Positions 6,877 to 15,940 are shown, counted from the stretch's first letter. The stretch is DNA of 64,000 bases from Alphaproteobacteria bacterium (GCA_022820945.1 JAJEEP010000049.1:1-64000), one strand, 5' to 3'. Made by a program: numbers and translations. Notes: generated by a model from the letters alone, not told the origin.

Positions 6877-8307
6877 CTAACGCTGCGTCAGCTTGAGCTC
6901 GATTCGGCGGTTTCGGCGATAGGCGATCTCGTCCTCGCGCGCGTCGAGGGGCTGGAATTCGCCGTAGCCGGCGGCGCTCAGGTGCTCGGGCGGGATGCCG
7001 AGAGCGATGAGGAAGTTCACCACCGAGATCGCGCGCGCCGCCGAGAGCTCCCAGTTGGACGGGAAGCGGGCCGTCTGTATCGGGCGGCTGTCGGTGTGGC
7101 CGTCGACCTGCAGGATCCAGGGCAGATCGGACGGAATCTGAACCATCACGCCCTTGAGGACCTGCGCAAACTTCGCCAGCTTGTCGTGACCTTCCGGGCC
7201 CAGCTCGTCGGAGGCGGGGGCGAACAAGACCTCGGACTGGAACACGAAGCGGTCGCCGATGATGGTGAAATCGCGCCGGTCGCTCAGCACCTCCCGGAGC
7301 CGGCCGAAGAACTCGGAGCGGTAAGCGGCGAGCTCCTCCACCTTGGCGGCGAGCGCCATGTTGAGGCGCTGGCCCAGGTTGGCGATCGTCACGTCCTGCT
7401 CCTGGGTCTTGCGCTCAGAGATCTGCAGGGCCTCTTCGACGCGCCCGAGCTGCGCCCTGAGCGCATTGATCTGCTGGTTGAGCACGGCGATCTGGTCGCG
7501 CTGGCGCGCGCTCAGCTGGCGGTTCTCGTCCAGCGCCGCCTGGGTGCCCTCGTACGAGGATTGGGCCGCGAGGTGGAGGGCCTGCACCTCGGCGAGGCGG
7601 ATTTCCCGCTCCTCCAGCGTGCGCTGGGCGAGCACCGTGCGCTCCTGCTCGTCGGAGAGGCGCGCTTCGAGCTCCGCCGTGGTGTCGCGCAACGCCGAGA
7701 GGTCGGCGCGCACGGCCGCGGTCTCGTCCTCGCTCTGGTCGAGCTCGCCCCGGCTCTCCACGAGCGCGGCGGCCATTATGCCGACCTTGGATTCGAGATC
7801 CCGGCGTACCGCGTTCAGCGCGTCGATGTCGCGGCGCAGGCGCTCGATGTCGGAGAGCATGACCTTGATCTTCTCCTCGCCGGCGTCGGCCCTGATGGCG
7901 GCCTGGGCTTCCTCGGCGAGTGCCGTCTGCGCCTCGCCCGTCATCTCTCTGAGGCGAAGCTGGAGCGTGTCGCGCTCGCCGGTCACCATCGAAAGCTCGG
8001 CGATGAGCTGGTCCCGGACCGAGAGCGAGGACTGAAGCTGATCCGCAAGCTGGGCGATGTTGATCCTGAGGTCCGCGTTGGCCTGCTGCTCGAGGGCGAG
8101 TGTCTCGTCGAGACTGTTGAGCTGGGCGTTGAGGTCGTCCTTCGCCTCGGTCTCTTCCGACAGGGTCCGCTGCAGGAAGTACTGCGCCAGCATGTAGACG
8201 ACGAGCAGGAAGATCATCACCAGGAGCAGCGTCGACATCAGGTCGACGAAGCCCGGCCAGTAGTCGGCGCTAGAGCCCCTTCGTTTCAGGCGCGATGCGG
8301 CAAACAC
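6877..8307 (-). CDS. OmpA/MotB-like envelope protein with long coiled coil
   Basis: The product is 476 residues. One transmembrane helix sits near the N-terminus (about 19-44, FVDLMSTLLLVMIFLLVVYM), a long heptad-rich coiled coil runs about 50-330, and a C-terminal OmpA/MotB peptidoglycan-binding domain follows (about 345-476). Its motifs include VDGHTDSRPI, WELSAARA and the terminal RRNRRIELKL. The start is GTG at 8307 with GGGAGG eight bases upstream. It follows the MotA/ExbB-like gene by 18 bases. By analogy with MotB and ZorB it should anchor an ion-channel stator to the cell wall. An acidic residue in the helix (FVDLM) suits a proton path. Real role unknown. Confidence 0.8.
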   Translation of the reverse strand: MFAASRLKRRGSSADYWPGFVDLMSTLLLVMIFLLVVYMLAQYFLQRTLSEETEAKDDLNAQLNSLDETLALEQQANADLRINIAQLADQLQSSLSVRDQLIAELSMVTGERDTLQLRLREMTGEAQTALAEEAQAAIRADAGEEKIKVMLSDIERLRRDIDALNAVRRDLESKVGIMAAALVESRGELDQSEDETAAVRADLSALRDTTAELEARLSDEQERTVLAQRTLEEREIRLAEVQALHLAAQSSYEGTQAALDENRQLSARQRDQIAVLNQQINALRAQLGRVEEALQISERKTQEQDVTIANLGQRLNMALAAKVEELAAYRSEFFGRLREVLSDRRDFTIIGDRFVFQSEVLFAPASDELGPEGHDKLAKFAQVLKGVMVQIPSDLPWILQVDGHTDSRPIQTARFPSNWELSAARAISVVNFLIALGIPPEHLSAAGYGEFQPLDAREDEIAYRRNRRIELKLTQR

Positions 8308-8325
8308 CGGGCGGGCCTCCCGCGC

Positions 8326-9483
8326 TTAGTTCTGGCGCCGATCGTTCTCGGCGACCGCCGCTATGGTCCGTGCGAGGAGCTTGATCTCGCTGCGAAGCTC
8401 GGCGACCGATTGCTCGCGCCCGGAGACCATCTCCTCCAGGAGCCGCTGGAGATAGACGTCCAGGTTGCGCAGATGCGCGCGGCTGGGCTCGTCGAGGCCG
8501 CCCTGCCGGGTGGCGCCCGCCGCGAGGCGCTCAAGCACCGGCCGCATCTCCAGCTGATTCTCCACCAGCTTGACCATGAGGTCCTGCTCGGAGCGCATGT
8601 GGTCGGTGAGCGTGGCCAGGCGCTCGGTGAGCGAGAGGAGGTTGGACGAGGAGGTTGCGCGTTGCTCTTCGCCGCGCGCGAGCGTTCGTTGCAGCTCCTC
8701 CAGGCTGTCGGCGGTCTTCTCCAGCAGGGCGCTGACGTAGGCCGGAACCGACTGGTCGCCCTCCACGCCGAGCGTGCCGCCGGTAAGCCGGGTATAGGAG
8801 GAGAGCCAGTCCTCCAGCTCGTTGTAGAAGCGGTTCCGCGCCTGGTTCGCCTGGAGGTCGAGAAAGCCCAGGACAAGCGAGCCCGCGAGTCCGAAGAGCG
8901 AGGAGCTGAAGGCCGTGCCCATCCCTTCGAGCGGGGCTTCGAGGCCGCCCTTGAGGTCGTCGAAGACGCCGATCATGTCCTGATTGGCGACCGAGAGGTC
9001 GCCGATCACGTCGCCCACCGAGGTCACGGTCTGGAGCAGACCCCAGAACGTACCCAGCAGGCCCAGGAAGATCAGCAGGCCGATCATGTAGCGCGACAGA
9101 TCGCGCGATTCGTCGAGGCGCGAGCCGATGCCGTCGAGCAGGCTGCGCAGCGAAACCGCGGAGAGCGTCATGCGGCCCCGCCGGTCCGCCAGCATCGTCG
9201 CCAGGGGCGCCAGCAGGCGCGGCTTGCGGGCCGACGCCGGTGCCGCCGCGCCCGGCACGTCGTCGCTCTTCACCGCCGCGAGCCAGGCGGTATCCGGCTT
9301 CAACAGCAGGACTTGGCGGAAGTTGTAGACGATGCCGATGACCAGCGCGCCAAGGATGACGCCGTTCAGAATCGAATTGGCGAAGAACGCGTCGGCCAGG
9401 GTATCGCTCAGCACGACCACCACCCCGACCACGAGGGCCAGGAAGAGGCTCATGCGAATCAGAAATGGCCGCTGTCCGCTCAT
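8326..9483 (-). CDS. MotA/TolQ/ExbB-like membrane channel protein
   Basis: The product is 385 residues. Hydrophobic helices lie at about 9-26, 34-52, 132-155 (YMIGLLIFLGLLGTFWGLL) and 197-213 (FGLAGSLVLGF). The LGTFWGL and GMGTAFSSSLFGLAGS segments match the MotA/TolQ/ExbB signature region. A cytoplasmic helical region of about 170 residues follows and ends hydrophilic. The start is ATG at 9483, with GAGG about 13 bases upstream. It is the first gene of a two-gene unit with the OmpA/MotB-like protein. Together they look like a proton-driven stator or force-transducing unit other than TolQR, with no flagellar genes nearby. Confidence 0.75.
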   Translation of the reverse strand: MSGQRPFLIRMSLFLALVVGVVVVLSDTLADAFFANSILNGVILGALVIGIVYNFRQVLLLKPDTAWLAAVKSDDVPGAAAPASARKPRLLAPLATMLADRRGRMTLSAVSLRSLLDGIGSRLDESRDLSRYMIGLLIFLGLLGTFWGLLQTVTSVGDVIGDLSVANQDMIGVFDDLKGGLEAPLEGMGTAFSSSLFGLAGSLVLGFLDLQANQARNRFYNELEDWLSSYTRLTGGTLGVEGDQSVPAYVSALLEKTADSLEELQRTLARGEEQRATSSSNLLSLTERLATLTDHMRSEQDLMVKLVENQLEMRPVLERLAAGATRQGGLDEPSRAHLRNLDVYLQRLLEEMVSGREQSVAELRSEIKLLARTIAAVAENDRRQN

Positions 9484-9669
9484 CGCGTGTGCGTCGTCCT
9501 CGGAACGCCGAGTCGGTGTCCCATGATCGCGCTCAGACCCATCCAGACGGTTCTGCTCGGGCGACTGTCGCGTGGCCCGCGGCAGTTGGACACATTAGTA
9601 CAGCGCGCCGCAGGCCGACAACCGGCGGCCTCGACGCAGGATCTGCAATATGCCCGTTCCAGCATGTCT

Positions 9670-10668
9670 TTAGCCGCCCGAGCGCGCGCGGCCTGCAGCG
9701 GCGAGGGGATGCCCGGCCTCGACCAGCCGCCGGAGCCGCTCGTCGAGGACGTGGGTGTAGATTTCCGTCGTCGCGATGTCGGCGTGGCCGAGCATCTTCT
9801 GCACCGCCCTCAAGTCCGCACCATGGGCGAGCAAATGGCTCGCAAACGCGTGACGCAGCGCGTGGGGCGAGACCCGGCTCGGCTCGATCCCCGCGGCCGT
9901 CGCCACCGCCTTGAGCATCTGCGCAAGCCGATGCCGCGTCAGGTGGCCGCTCGCGCTGCGCGAGGGGAACAGCCAGCGGGACGGAGCTCCGCCCGCCACG
10001 TGGCGATCGCGCACAGCGAGATAGGCGTCGAGGGCGCGGCGGGCCGGTGCCCCGAGCGGAACCAGTCGTTCCTTGTCGCCCTTGCCCCGCACCAGCAGGC
10101 TCCGTGTCTCGGCCGAGACCGCGTGGAGCGGCAGCGACACCAGCTCCGAGACGCGGAGCCCGCTGCCGTAAAGCAGCTCGATCATGGCCCGCAGGCGAAG
10201 ACCGTCGGCCTCGCGCTTGGGCGAAGCCTTCGTCGCATCGTCCTCCGGCCACGCTGCCGCCAGCAGCCTCTCGACCTCTTCCTCGCTCAGCACGCCGGGG
10301 AGCGTGCGGGGGAGCGTAGGAGAATCCACAGGCGCGGTCGGGTCGTCATCGCGCCGGCCGTCGGTCAGCAAGAACCGATAGAATTGGCGCAAGCATGAGA
10401 GCCGACGCGACGCAGTGCGCGCCGCAACGCCGGAGCGATGCTGTTCCGCCACGAACCCCCGGATCGATGCGGTGTCGGCATCGGCCAACGCCACACGGGA
10501 GGGCGCGAGATAGGCGGCAAAGCAGGCGAGGTCGCGCCGGTAGGCGTCGATCGAATTGCGGGCGAGCCCGCGCTCTGCCGCGGCCATTTCCAGAAACGCC
10601 TCGATGGCGGCCGCGTCGCCCTCGCGGAGCTCGGCCTTGGCTGTCGATGGCCGACCTCGCCGTGTCAA
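9670..10668 (-). CDS. xerD: Tyrosine recombinase XerD
   Basis: This site-specific recombinase would resolve chromosome dimers at dif with XerC. It has 332 residues: a SAM-like core-binding domain (about 20-105, EAFLEMAAAERGLARNSIDAY) and a catalytic domain with R in GSGLRVSEL, K in RGKGDKER, HALRHAF, LGHADI and the nucleophilic Tyr in TEIYTHV. The tail contains HPLA, typical of XerC/D. The start is TTG at 10668, overlapping the stop of the upstream gene as TTGA, so it is translationally coupled. Position next to aroK-aroB is the usual alphaproteobacterial context for the chromosomal XerD, which argues against a phage integrase. Confidence 0.92.
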   Translation of the reverse strand: MTRRGRPSTAKAELREGDAAAIEAFLEMAAAERGLARNSIDAYRRDLACFAAYLAPSRVALADADTASIRGFVAEQHRSGVAARTASRRLSCLRQFYRFLLTDGRRDDDPTAPVDSPTLPRTLPGVLSEEEVERLLAAAWPEDDATKASPKREADGLRLRAMIELLYGSGLRVSELVSLPLHAVSAETRSLLVRGKGDKERLVPLGAPARRALDAYLAVRDRHVAGGAPSRWLFPSRSASGHLTRHRLAQMLKAVATAAGIEPSRVSPHALRHAFASHLLAHGADLRAVQKMLGHADIATTEIYTHVLDERLRRLVEAGHPLAAAGRARSGG

Positions 10669-12566
10669 AGTCCTGCCGCCTGCGCCGCCTCGAGGGCAAT
10701 GGCCCGCGCCTCCTCCTGCAGGCCGGCAGAAACGAGGCTGGAGACCACGGGCCCGACGGTCGCAATGCCGGCAGCGGCAGGGCCAGCGTCGCCGAGCAGG
10801 AGCAGCGCCAACAGGACGGTTTCGCCGAGCCGCCCACCCTCAGACGCCTGCAAGAGGCCGTTCGCCAGCGCCAGTGCCGGCGCACGCGCTGCCACGGGTT
10901 GCTCGTCCAGCAACAGGCGATCCCACACCTCCGGGTCCACACGGCCCCCGAGCGCATCGACCAGAATCGCCAGCCAGTTCGCCCGCGCGACTGCAACCGT
11001 CCGCCCGCCCTCGTCGGCCCGCAGCGAAAGCCAAGCGCCGAACTGGGCCGTGGTCAGATGGTCGTCATCGCCGCTCAGAAGCATCAACGGCCAAAGTCGC
11101 AATGCGGTGCGCATCGCTTCAGGGGTTCGCGACCCATGATCCGTGGCCAGCGCGTACCAGCGTGCGGCCGCATCGAGTTCGCTGGCGGCGATGAGGGCTC
11201 GTCCGGCCGCTGCGCTGAACCAGACGTGCGCGGGCGCCGGCGGCACCGTGTCTACCAGATGCGCGAACGCGCGCGCGGCAGTCCCGTGCGCCCCTTGAGC
11301 CTCGGCAAGAAAGAGCGCCTCCGCCAGCAGCTCCGCCCGCAAGGCAGGCGCCGTCTCTGCCTCGATCGCCTGGAGCATCAAGGCACGGCCGAGCGGCGGT
11401 TCCAGCGATTCGACCTGCGCCAAGGCGTCGGCGCGCTCCTCCAAAGAGAACGGCATGGCCCGGTAAAGATCGCGAAGGGCCTCGATGGGGAGCGTGCCGG
11501 TCGCCTCCGCGCGTTCCGCCGCCAGCAGCCGCGTCCCCGGCATCGATTCGGGCGCGCCAACAATCGCCGGCAGCACATCGGGCGCTGCCCGCGCCACCGC
11601 CTCCGCCGGAATCGGGAGCTGCGCAAGCCGCCAGGCAGCGACGCGCAGGGGAGTCGGATCGGCGAGCGGATCCACCACCGGCTCGGCCAACCCCGCCATG
11701 GCATAGATCGTGTCGTCGAACACCTGGTCGGGCGCGGTATCCGTTTCGAGCAGCAACTCGAGTCCGAGAGTTGCGGCCTCGATCAAGCCGGCGTGCGCCT
11801 GACAGAGGATGCGAACGCGGCGCCAATAGCCATCGCCGGCCCGACCCGTCTTGCCGAGGATTTGCGCGCATGCGGCGTCGAGATCGAACGCGGCGAGAAG
11901 GCGGTCGTTCTCGATTCGGGCGATGAGGCTCTGGCCGCCGGCCGGACCGGCCCGCTCCAGCAGCGCAAGAGCCGCATCGCGCGCTCCCATGGCCACCAGG
12001 CGCTCGGCCCGCGCAAGGGCCAGCGCACCGGCTTCGCTCTCGCCCGCAGGCGGTTGCGCCGGCGAGGCGAGCAACCCCAACGCGAGCCGCCGCATGGCAA
12101 ACGAAGGCGCCGCGACAGGCAGGCGCGGCAGCAGGGCCTCGACCCTTGAGCGGCGCGACCCCGACCAGACATCGCCGGGAAATGACTCGATGCCCGGCAT
12201 GGACACGCCGGCTGCGTCCGGATCGATGGCCTCGAGCGCACCGACCTGGATGTCGCTATCGGCCGATGCGGGAGCGGCCGAGTCGGTCGCGTCGTTGCCC
12301 TCCGCGCCTACGACCGAATCGATGTTCGGGGACTCGCCTTCGCCCCCGCCCGGCTCCGCACTGCTTTCGTCACCCTCCTCGGTTTGCTGTTGCGGGATCA
12401 GCCGCAACGGCTCATCGGCCTCCTGAGCGATGCTTTCGCCCATGGACGCGATCAGCAGCAGGACGGCCGGAAGGAATGCGCCGACAAGCGCGGACCATGG
12501 CTTTCGGCCAGCTGGCGAACGGCAAAGAGGCAGTCGGAACATCCGACTACCCGGGGGTGCTCTCAC
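10665..12566 (-). CDS. Large exported protein of unknown function
   Basis: The product is 633 residues from the GTG at 12566. That start is supported by a GTGA overlap with the stop of the small gene upstream. A hydrophobic signal sequence lies at about 25-48 (LVGAFLPAVLLLIASMGESIAQ), followed by an acidic, low-complexity linker (about 49-110, rich in E, G, S). The rest is long alanine/leucine-rich helical sequence, with short helix pairs resembling TPR/SEL1-type solenoids (ARAERLVAMGARDAALALLER). No catalytic motif is visible. It is coupled by a TTGA overlap to xerD. It is probably a periplasmic scaffold; I recognise no family name. Confidence 0.75.
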   Translation of the reverse strand: MRAPPGSRMFRLPLCRSPAGRKPWSALVGAFLPAVLLLIASMGESIAQEADEPLRLIPQQQTEEGDESSAEPGGGEGESPNIDSVVGAEGNDATDSAAPASADSDIQVGALEAIDPDAAGVSMPGIESFPGDVWSGSRRSRVEALLPRLPVAAPSFAMRRLALGLLASPAQPPAGESEAGALALARAERLVAMGARDAALALLERAGPAGGQSLIARIENDRLLAAFDLDAACAQILGKTGRAGDGYWRRVRILCQAHAGLIEAATLGLELLLETDTAPDQVFDDTIYAMAGLAEPVVDPLADPTPLRVAAWRLAQLPIPAEAVARAAPDVLPAIVGAPESMPGTRLLAAERAEATGTLPIEALRDLYRAMPFSLEERADALAQVESLEPPLGRALMLQAIEAETAPALRAELLAEALFLAEAQGAHGTAARAFAHLVDTVPPAPAHVWFSAAAGRALIAASELDAAARWYALATDHGSRTPEAMRTALRLWPLMLLSGDDDHLTTAQFGAWLSLRADEGGRTVAVARANWLAILVDALGGRVDPEVWDRLLLDEQPVAARAPALALANGLLQASEGGRLGETVLLALLLLGDAGPAAAGIATVGPVVSSLVSAGLQEEARAIALEAAQAAGL

Positions 12567-12691
12567 TTCTCGAAGCGATCATTGGACAGCACCTTTTCGA
12601 CCGGACCGGGCGGCGGGGGGATATCCCAAGTCAGAAGAAATCCAATTCCGCCGCCGATGATGAGCAAGAGGATGATGACGAGGACTTTCAA
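12563..12691 (-). CDS. 42-residue membrane peptide coupled to the exported protein
   Basis: The frame runs from TTG at 12691 to TGA at 12563-12565. It encodes a short Lys-led transmembrane helix (VLVIILLLIIGGGIGFLLTW, about 3-22) followed by a soluble tail with DIPPPPGPVEKVLSNDRFEK. An in-frame TGA lies four codons before the start, so the TTG is the only reasonable one. A GAAGG/AGGAG ribosome site lies 13-18 bases upstream, rather far. The stop overlaps the next start as GTGA, which strongly supports that it is translated. It heads the unit micropeptide - 633-residue protein - xerD. Function unknown. Confidence 0.7.
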   Translation of the reverse strand: MKVLVIILLLIIGGGIGFLLTWDIPPPPGPVEKVLSNDRFEK

Positions 12692-12858
12692 CGGGACGTG
12701 CCTTCACTCCTGAACACGCGTCGACGCTGAAACAGCCGCGAGGCATTCGACGCTTGTGTGTTAGAATCGGATTATGGCGATGGTGTGGCAGTCTATCGGC
12801 GCGGGCGCAGCGCTTCAACGACGCGCGTTCGGGCGGAGCGGAGTGTGCCGCTGAGCCA

Positions 12859-13452
12859 ATGACGGCAGAATTGGGGTGCCCACGGATAGACTGCTCGGTC
12901 GTCCTCGTGGGCCTGATGGGTGCGGGCAAGAGCGCGATAGGCCGCCGGCTCGCCAGCCGACTCGGCATTCCGTTCGTCGATGCGGACGAAGAGATCGAAA
13001 GCGCCGCGGGATGCTCGATCTCGGACATCTTCGAGATACACGGGGAAGCGGCATTCCGCGATGGCGAGCGGCGGGTCATCGCCCGGCTGCTGAGCCGCCC
13101 GCCGCACGTTCTGGCGACCGGCGGCGGGGCGTTCATGGACCCCGAAACGCGCACGGCGATCAGGGCGTGCGGCATATCGGTGTGGCTGCGCGCCGACCTC
13201 GAATTGCTGGTCTCCCGCGTCTCGCGGCGCAATAACCGCCCGCTGCTGGCCGGTGGCGATCCGCGCGAAATCCTGCGGCGGCTGATGAACGAGCGTCACC
13301 CGATCTACGCCGAGGCCGACGTCGTCGTCGAAAGCAGGGACGGACCGCACGAACAGACGGTAGAGGCGGTTCTCGGCGCGCTCGGGGCGCATGTCGAGGC
13401 GCAGAGGCGAGAGGCGGCTCCCGATTCGTCGTCAGCGAGCATCGAGGCCTGA
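12859..13452 (+). CDS. aroK: Shikimate kinase
   Basis: Phosphorylates shikimate at O3 with ATP, the fifth step towards chorismate. It has 197 residues from the ATG at 12859 (MTAELGCPRID); an earlier in-frame start would add 35 residues of leader. Motifs are the P-loop GLMGAGKSAIG, the metal and shikimate-binding DADEEIE, ATGGGAF in the shikimate-binding region, and RNNRPLL with the lid arginine. The 30-residue tail is longer than in E. coli AroK and low-complexity. It lies four bases before aroB in the conserved aroK-aroB pair and is divergent from the micropeptide-xerD unit. Confidence 0.95.
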   Translation: MTAELGCPRIDCSVVLVGLMGAGKSAIGRRLASRLGIPFVDADEEIESAAGCSISDIFEIHGEAAFRDGERRVIARLLSRPPHVLATGGGAFMDPETRTAIRACGISVWLRADLELLVSRVSRRNNRPLLAGGDPREILRRLMNERHPIYAEADVVVESRDGPHEQTVEAVLGALGAHVEAQRREAAPDSSSASIEA

Positions 13453-13456
13453 CCCG

Positions 13457-14623
13457 GTGAGCACGGCGGACCCCGACCCACGACCCGAACGTGACCGGGA
13501 GACGGTGCGCGTCGAACTCGGACCGCGCAGCTACGACGTCGTGGTGGGTGCCGGCCTCGTCGGCGAGGCGGGACGGCTCATGGCGCCGCTCCTGGCAGGC
13601 CGCTCGGCGGTTGTGATCACCGACCGCGTCGTGGCCGGGCATTATCTCGACGCGGCCCTGAACTCCCTGCGGGAAGCGGGTTTTTTGTGCTCTCAGCTGG
13701 TCGTCGACGCCGGCGAGCAGAGCAAGGACCTGGCCACGCTCGGTGGCGTGCTGGAGAACATACTGGGCCGCGGGATCGAGCGTTCGACCGCGCTGGTGGC
13801 ACTCGGCGGCGGGGTCGTGGGCGACCTCACCGGCTTCGCTGCGAGCATTCTGCTGCGCGGCATCCCCTTCGTTCAGATACCGACCACACTTCTTGCCCAG
13901 GTGGATAGCGGCGTCGGTGGCAAGACCGGCGTGAACAGCACCCTTGGCAAGAACCTGATTGGCACGTTTTACCAGCCGCGCCTGGTGCTCGCCGACGTAG
14001 CGACGCTGGACACGCTGCCGCTGCGCGAGCGCAGGGCAGGCTATGCCGAGGTCGTGAAGTACGGCCTCATCGACGACCCTGCGTTCTTCGCCTGGCTCGA
14101 GCGAAACGACGCGGCACTCCTCGACGGCGATCCGGACGCGCTGCGAACCGCCGTGGCCCATTCCTGCCGGGCCAAGGCGCGCATTGTCGCCGACGACGAG
14201 CGCGAGAGCGGCAACCGGGCCTTGCTCAATCTTGGCCACACCTTCGCCCATGCCCTGGAGGCGGAGGCCGGCTACGACGGATCGCTCCTGCACGGCGAGG
14301 CAGTCGCCTACGGCATGGTGCTCGCACATCGGCTGTCCGCAGCCCTCGGGCTGTGCAGCGAGGGTGACGCCGCGCGGGTGGCGGCCCATTTTCGTGCGGT
14401 TGGTCTACCCGGCGAGGCGGACGCCCTCCCCGCGATTCGGTGGAACTCAGCCGCGCTGATCGAGCGCATGAAGCATGACAAGAAGGTGCGGGACGGACGC
14501 ATGACGTTCGTGCTGACACGCGGCATCGGACGCGCTTTCCTCAGCCGGGATGTCCCTCTCGACGCACTTCGCACTGTGCTCGACCAGGCCTTTGGCGAAG
14601 GGGGCCTTTCGGCTCCCCGTTGA
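13457..14623 (+). CDS. aroB: 3-dehydroquinate synthase
   Basis: NAD- and metal-dependent cyclisation of DAHP to 3-dehydroquinate in the shikimate pathway. It has 388 residues from the GTG at 13457, four bases after the aroK stop. Family motifs are GGGVVGDLTGF (NAD binding), DSGVGGKTGVN, KNLIGTFYQP, AEVVKYGL and the metal-binding GHTFAHALE followed by LLHGEAVAYGM. The C-terminal KHDKKVRDGRM is also typical. Length is normal with a short charged N-terminal extension. Together with the preceding kinase it supplies aromatic precursor synthesis. Confidence 0.96.
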   Translation: MSTADPDPRPERDRETVRVELGPRSYDVVVGAGLVGEAGRLMAPLLAGRSAVVITDRVVAGHYLDAALNSLREAGFLCSQLVVDAGEQSKDLATLGGVLENILGRGIERSTALVALGGGVVGDLTGFAASILLRGIPFVQIPTTLLAQVDSGVGGKTGVNSTLGKNLIGTFYQPRLVLADVATLDTLPLRERRAGYAEVVKYGLIDDPAFFAWLERNDAALLDGDPDALRTAVAHSCRAKARIVADDERESGNRALLNLGHTFAHALEAEAGYDGSLLHGEAVAYGMVLAHRLSAALGLCSEGDAARVAAHFRAVGLPGEADALPAIRWNSAALIERMKHDKKVRDGRMTFVLTRGIGRAFLSRDVPLDALRTVLDQAFGEGGLSAPR

Positions 14624-14653
14624 TCCCCCACCACAATCCCCGACGACACAACC

Positions 14654-15940
14654 ATGACAACCGAGACTGCCATCACCATCGGCGCAATCGGCTTTCTGAT
14701 AGCGCTGTCGGGTTTCTTCTCGGGTTCCGAGACCGCGTTGACCGCGGCCTCCCGCCCGCGCATGCACCATCTTGCCGGCACCGGCAACAGGCGCGCGCGC
14801 GCCGTCGAACGCCTCACCGACGATCGTGAGCGACTGATCGGCGCGATCCTGCTCGGCAATAACGCCGTCAACATTCTCGCCTCGGCCCTGGCAACCAGCG
14901 TGCTGATTTCGGTCGTGGGCGATGCCGGCGTGGCCTACGCGACGATCGGCATGACCCTCGTCATCCTGGTGTTCGCCGAGGTCCTGCCCAAGACCTACGC
15001 GATCCGCGATCCGGACCGTGTCTCGCTGCGAGTCGCGCCGGTACTGGGCCCCATCGTATGGCTGCTCTCTCCCATCGTTCGCGCTGTGCGACTGATCGTC
15101 TCAGCCACACTCAGCGCAGCCGGCGCTTCTCAGGGAGAGCGTGAAGAAGGCGCTGCCGAGGAAGAGTTGCGCGGCACCATCGCGCTGCACGCGCAGGAAG
15201 GCGCCATGGTCAAGCATGAGCGCGATATGCTTCACAGCATCCTCGATCTCGAGGATGTCGATGTCGGCGCGGTGATGACTCACCGCAAGGCCATGGAGAT
15301 GATCGACGCGGAGGCTGCGCCAGCAGATATTCTTAACCAGGTCGTCCGCAGTCCCCACACGCGCCTTCCGGTGTGGAAGGGCGAGCCCGACAACATCGTC
15401 GGCGTGTTGCACGCCAGAGACCTTCTGCGGGCGGTGCATGAGAACCTCGCCGACCTCGACAGGCTCGACGTCATGTCTATCGTGACCGAGCCCTGGTTCG
15501 TGCCTGAGACCACGCCGCTCGACGAGCAACTCCACTCGTTCCGCGAGCGACAGGCTCATTTCGCGCTGATCGTCGACGAATACGGCTCGCTGATGGGTCT
15601 CGTGACCCTGGAGGACATCATCGAGGAGATCGTGGGCGAGATCGTCGATGAACACGACGTCGCACTCGGCGAAGTGGAGGAGAGCGCGGACGGCTCGTTC
15701 CTCGTTCCGGGAACCATTGCAATCCGCGATCTCAACCGGGCGTACGAATGGGATCTCCCCGACGAAGAGGCCGCAACCATAGCGGGCCTCGTGCTGAACG
15801 AGGCGCAGGAGATCCCCGAAATCGGCGAATCGTTCACGCTCTATGGCTTCACCTTCGAAGTCCGTGCCCGCAAGCGTAATCAGATAACGCAGCTTCGCGT
15901 GATCCCGCGTCCGCGCGCTGCCAGAAGGCTCGACGCCTGA
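14654..15940 (+). CDS. CNNM/CorC-type membrane protein with CBS pair
   Basis: The product is 428 residues with the three-part layout of HlyC/CorC proteins. A DUF21/CNNM membrane domain (about 5-150) has the SGFFSGSETALTA signature and LLGNNAVNILAS. Two CBS domains (about 195-330) include VMTHRKAM, RLPVWKGEPDNIVGVLH and VDEYGSLMGLVTLEDIIEEIVGEI in pieces. A C-terminal CorC_HlyC domain (about 345-425) follows. These proteins are linked to magnesium or cobalt efflux; hemolysin activity is a historical label. It lies 30 bases after aroB, in the same conserved cluster, with start ATG at 14654. Confidence 0.9.
   Translation: MTTETAITIGAIGFLIALSGFFSGSETALTAASRPRMHHLAGTGNRRARAVERLTDDRERLIGAILLGNNAVNILASALATSVLISVVGDAGVAYATIGMTLVILVFAEVLPKTYAIRDPDRVSLRVAPVLGPIVWLLSPIVRAVRLIVSATLSAAGASQGEREEGAAEEELRGTIALHAQEGAMVKHERDMLHSILDLEDVDVGAVMTHRKAMEMIDAEAAPADILNQVVRSPHTRLPVWKGEPDNIVGVLHARDLLRAVHENLADLDRLDVMSIVTEPWFVPETTPLDEQLHSFRERQAHFALIVDEYGSLMGLVTLEDIIEEIVGEIVDEHDVALGEVEESADGSFLVPGTIAIRDLNRAYEWDLPDEEAATIAGLVLNEAQEIPEIGESFTLYGFTFEVRARKRNQITQLRVIPRPRAARRLDA

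Noticed and set aside
6877-9483. Complete Zorya defence system.
   Set aside because: Only the ZorA/B-like pair is present; no ZorC, ZorD or ZorE candidate lies in the window.
6718-10398. A 1226-codon plus-strand open frame.
   Set aside because: It runs antisense to the stator-like pair and xerD, has no recognisable domain, and its composition is that of complementary third-position GC bias.
9670-10668. Phage or island integrase with att sites.
   Set aside because: Motifs, tail and the aroK-aroB neighbourhood fit chromosomal XerD; no tRNA gene, direct repeats or phage genes are nearby.
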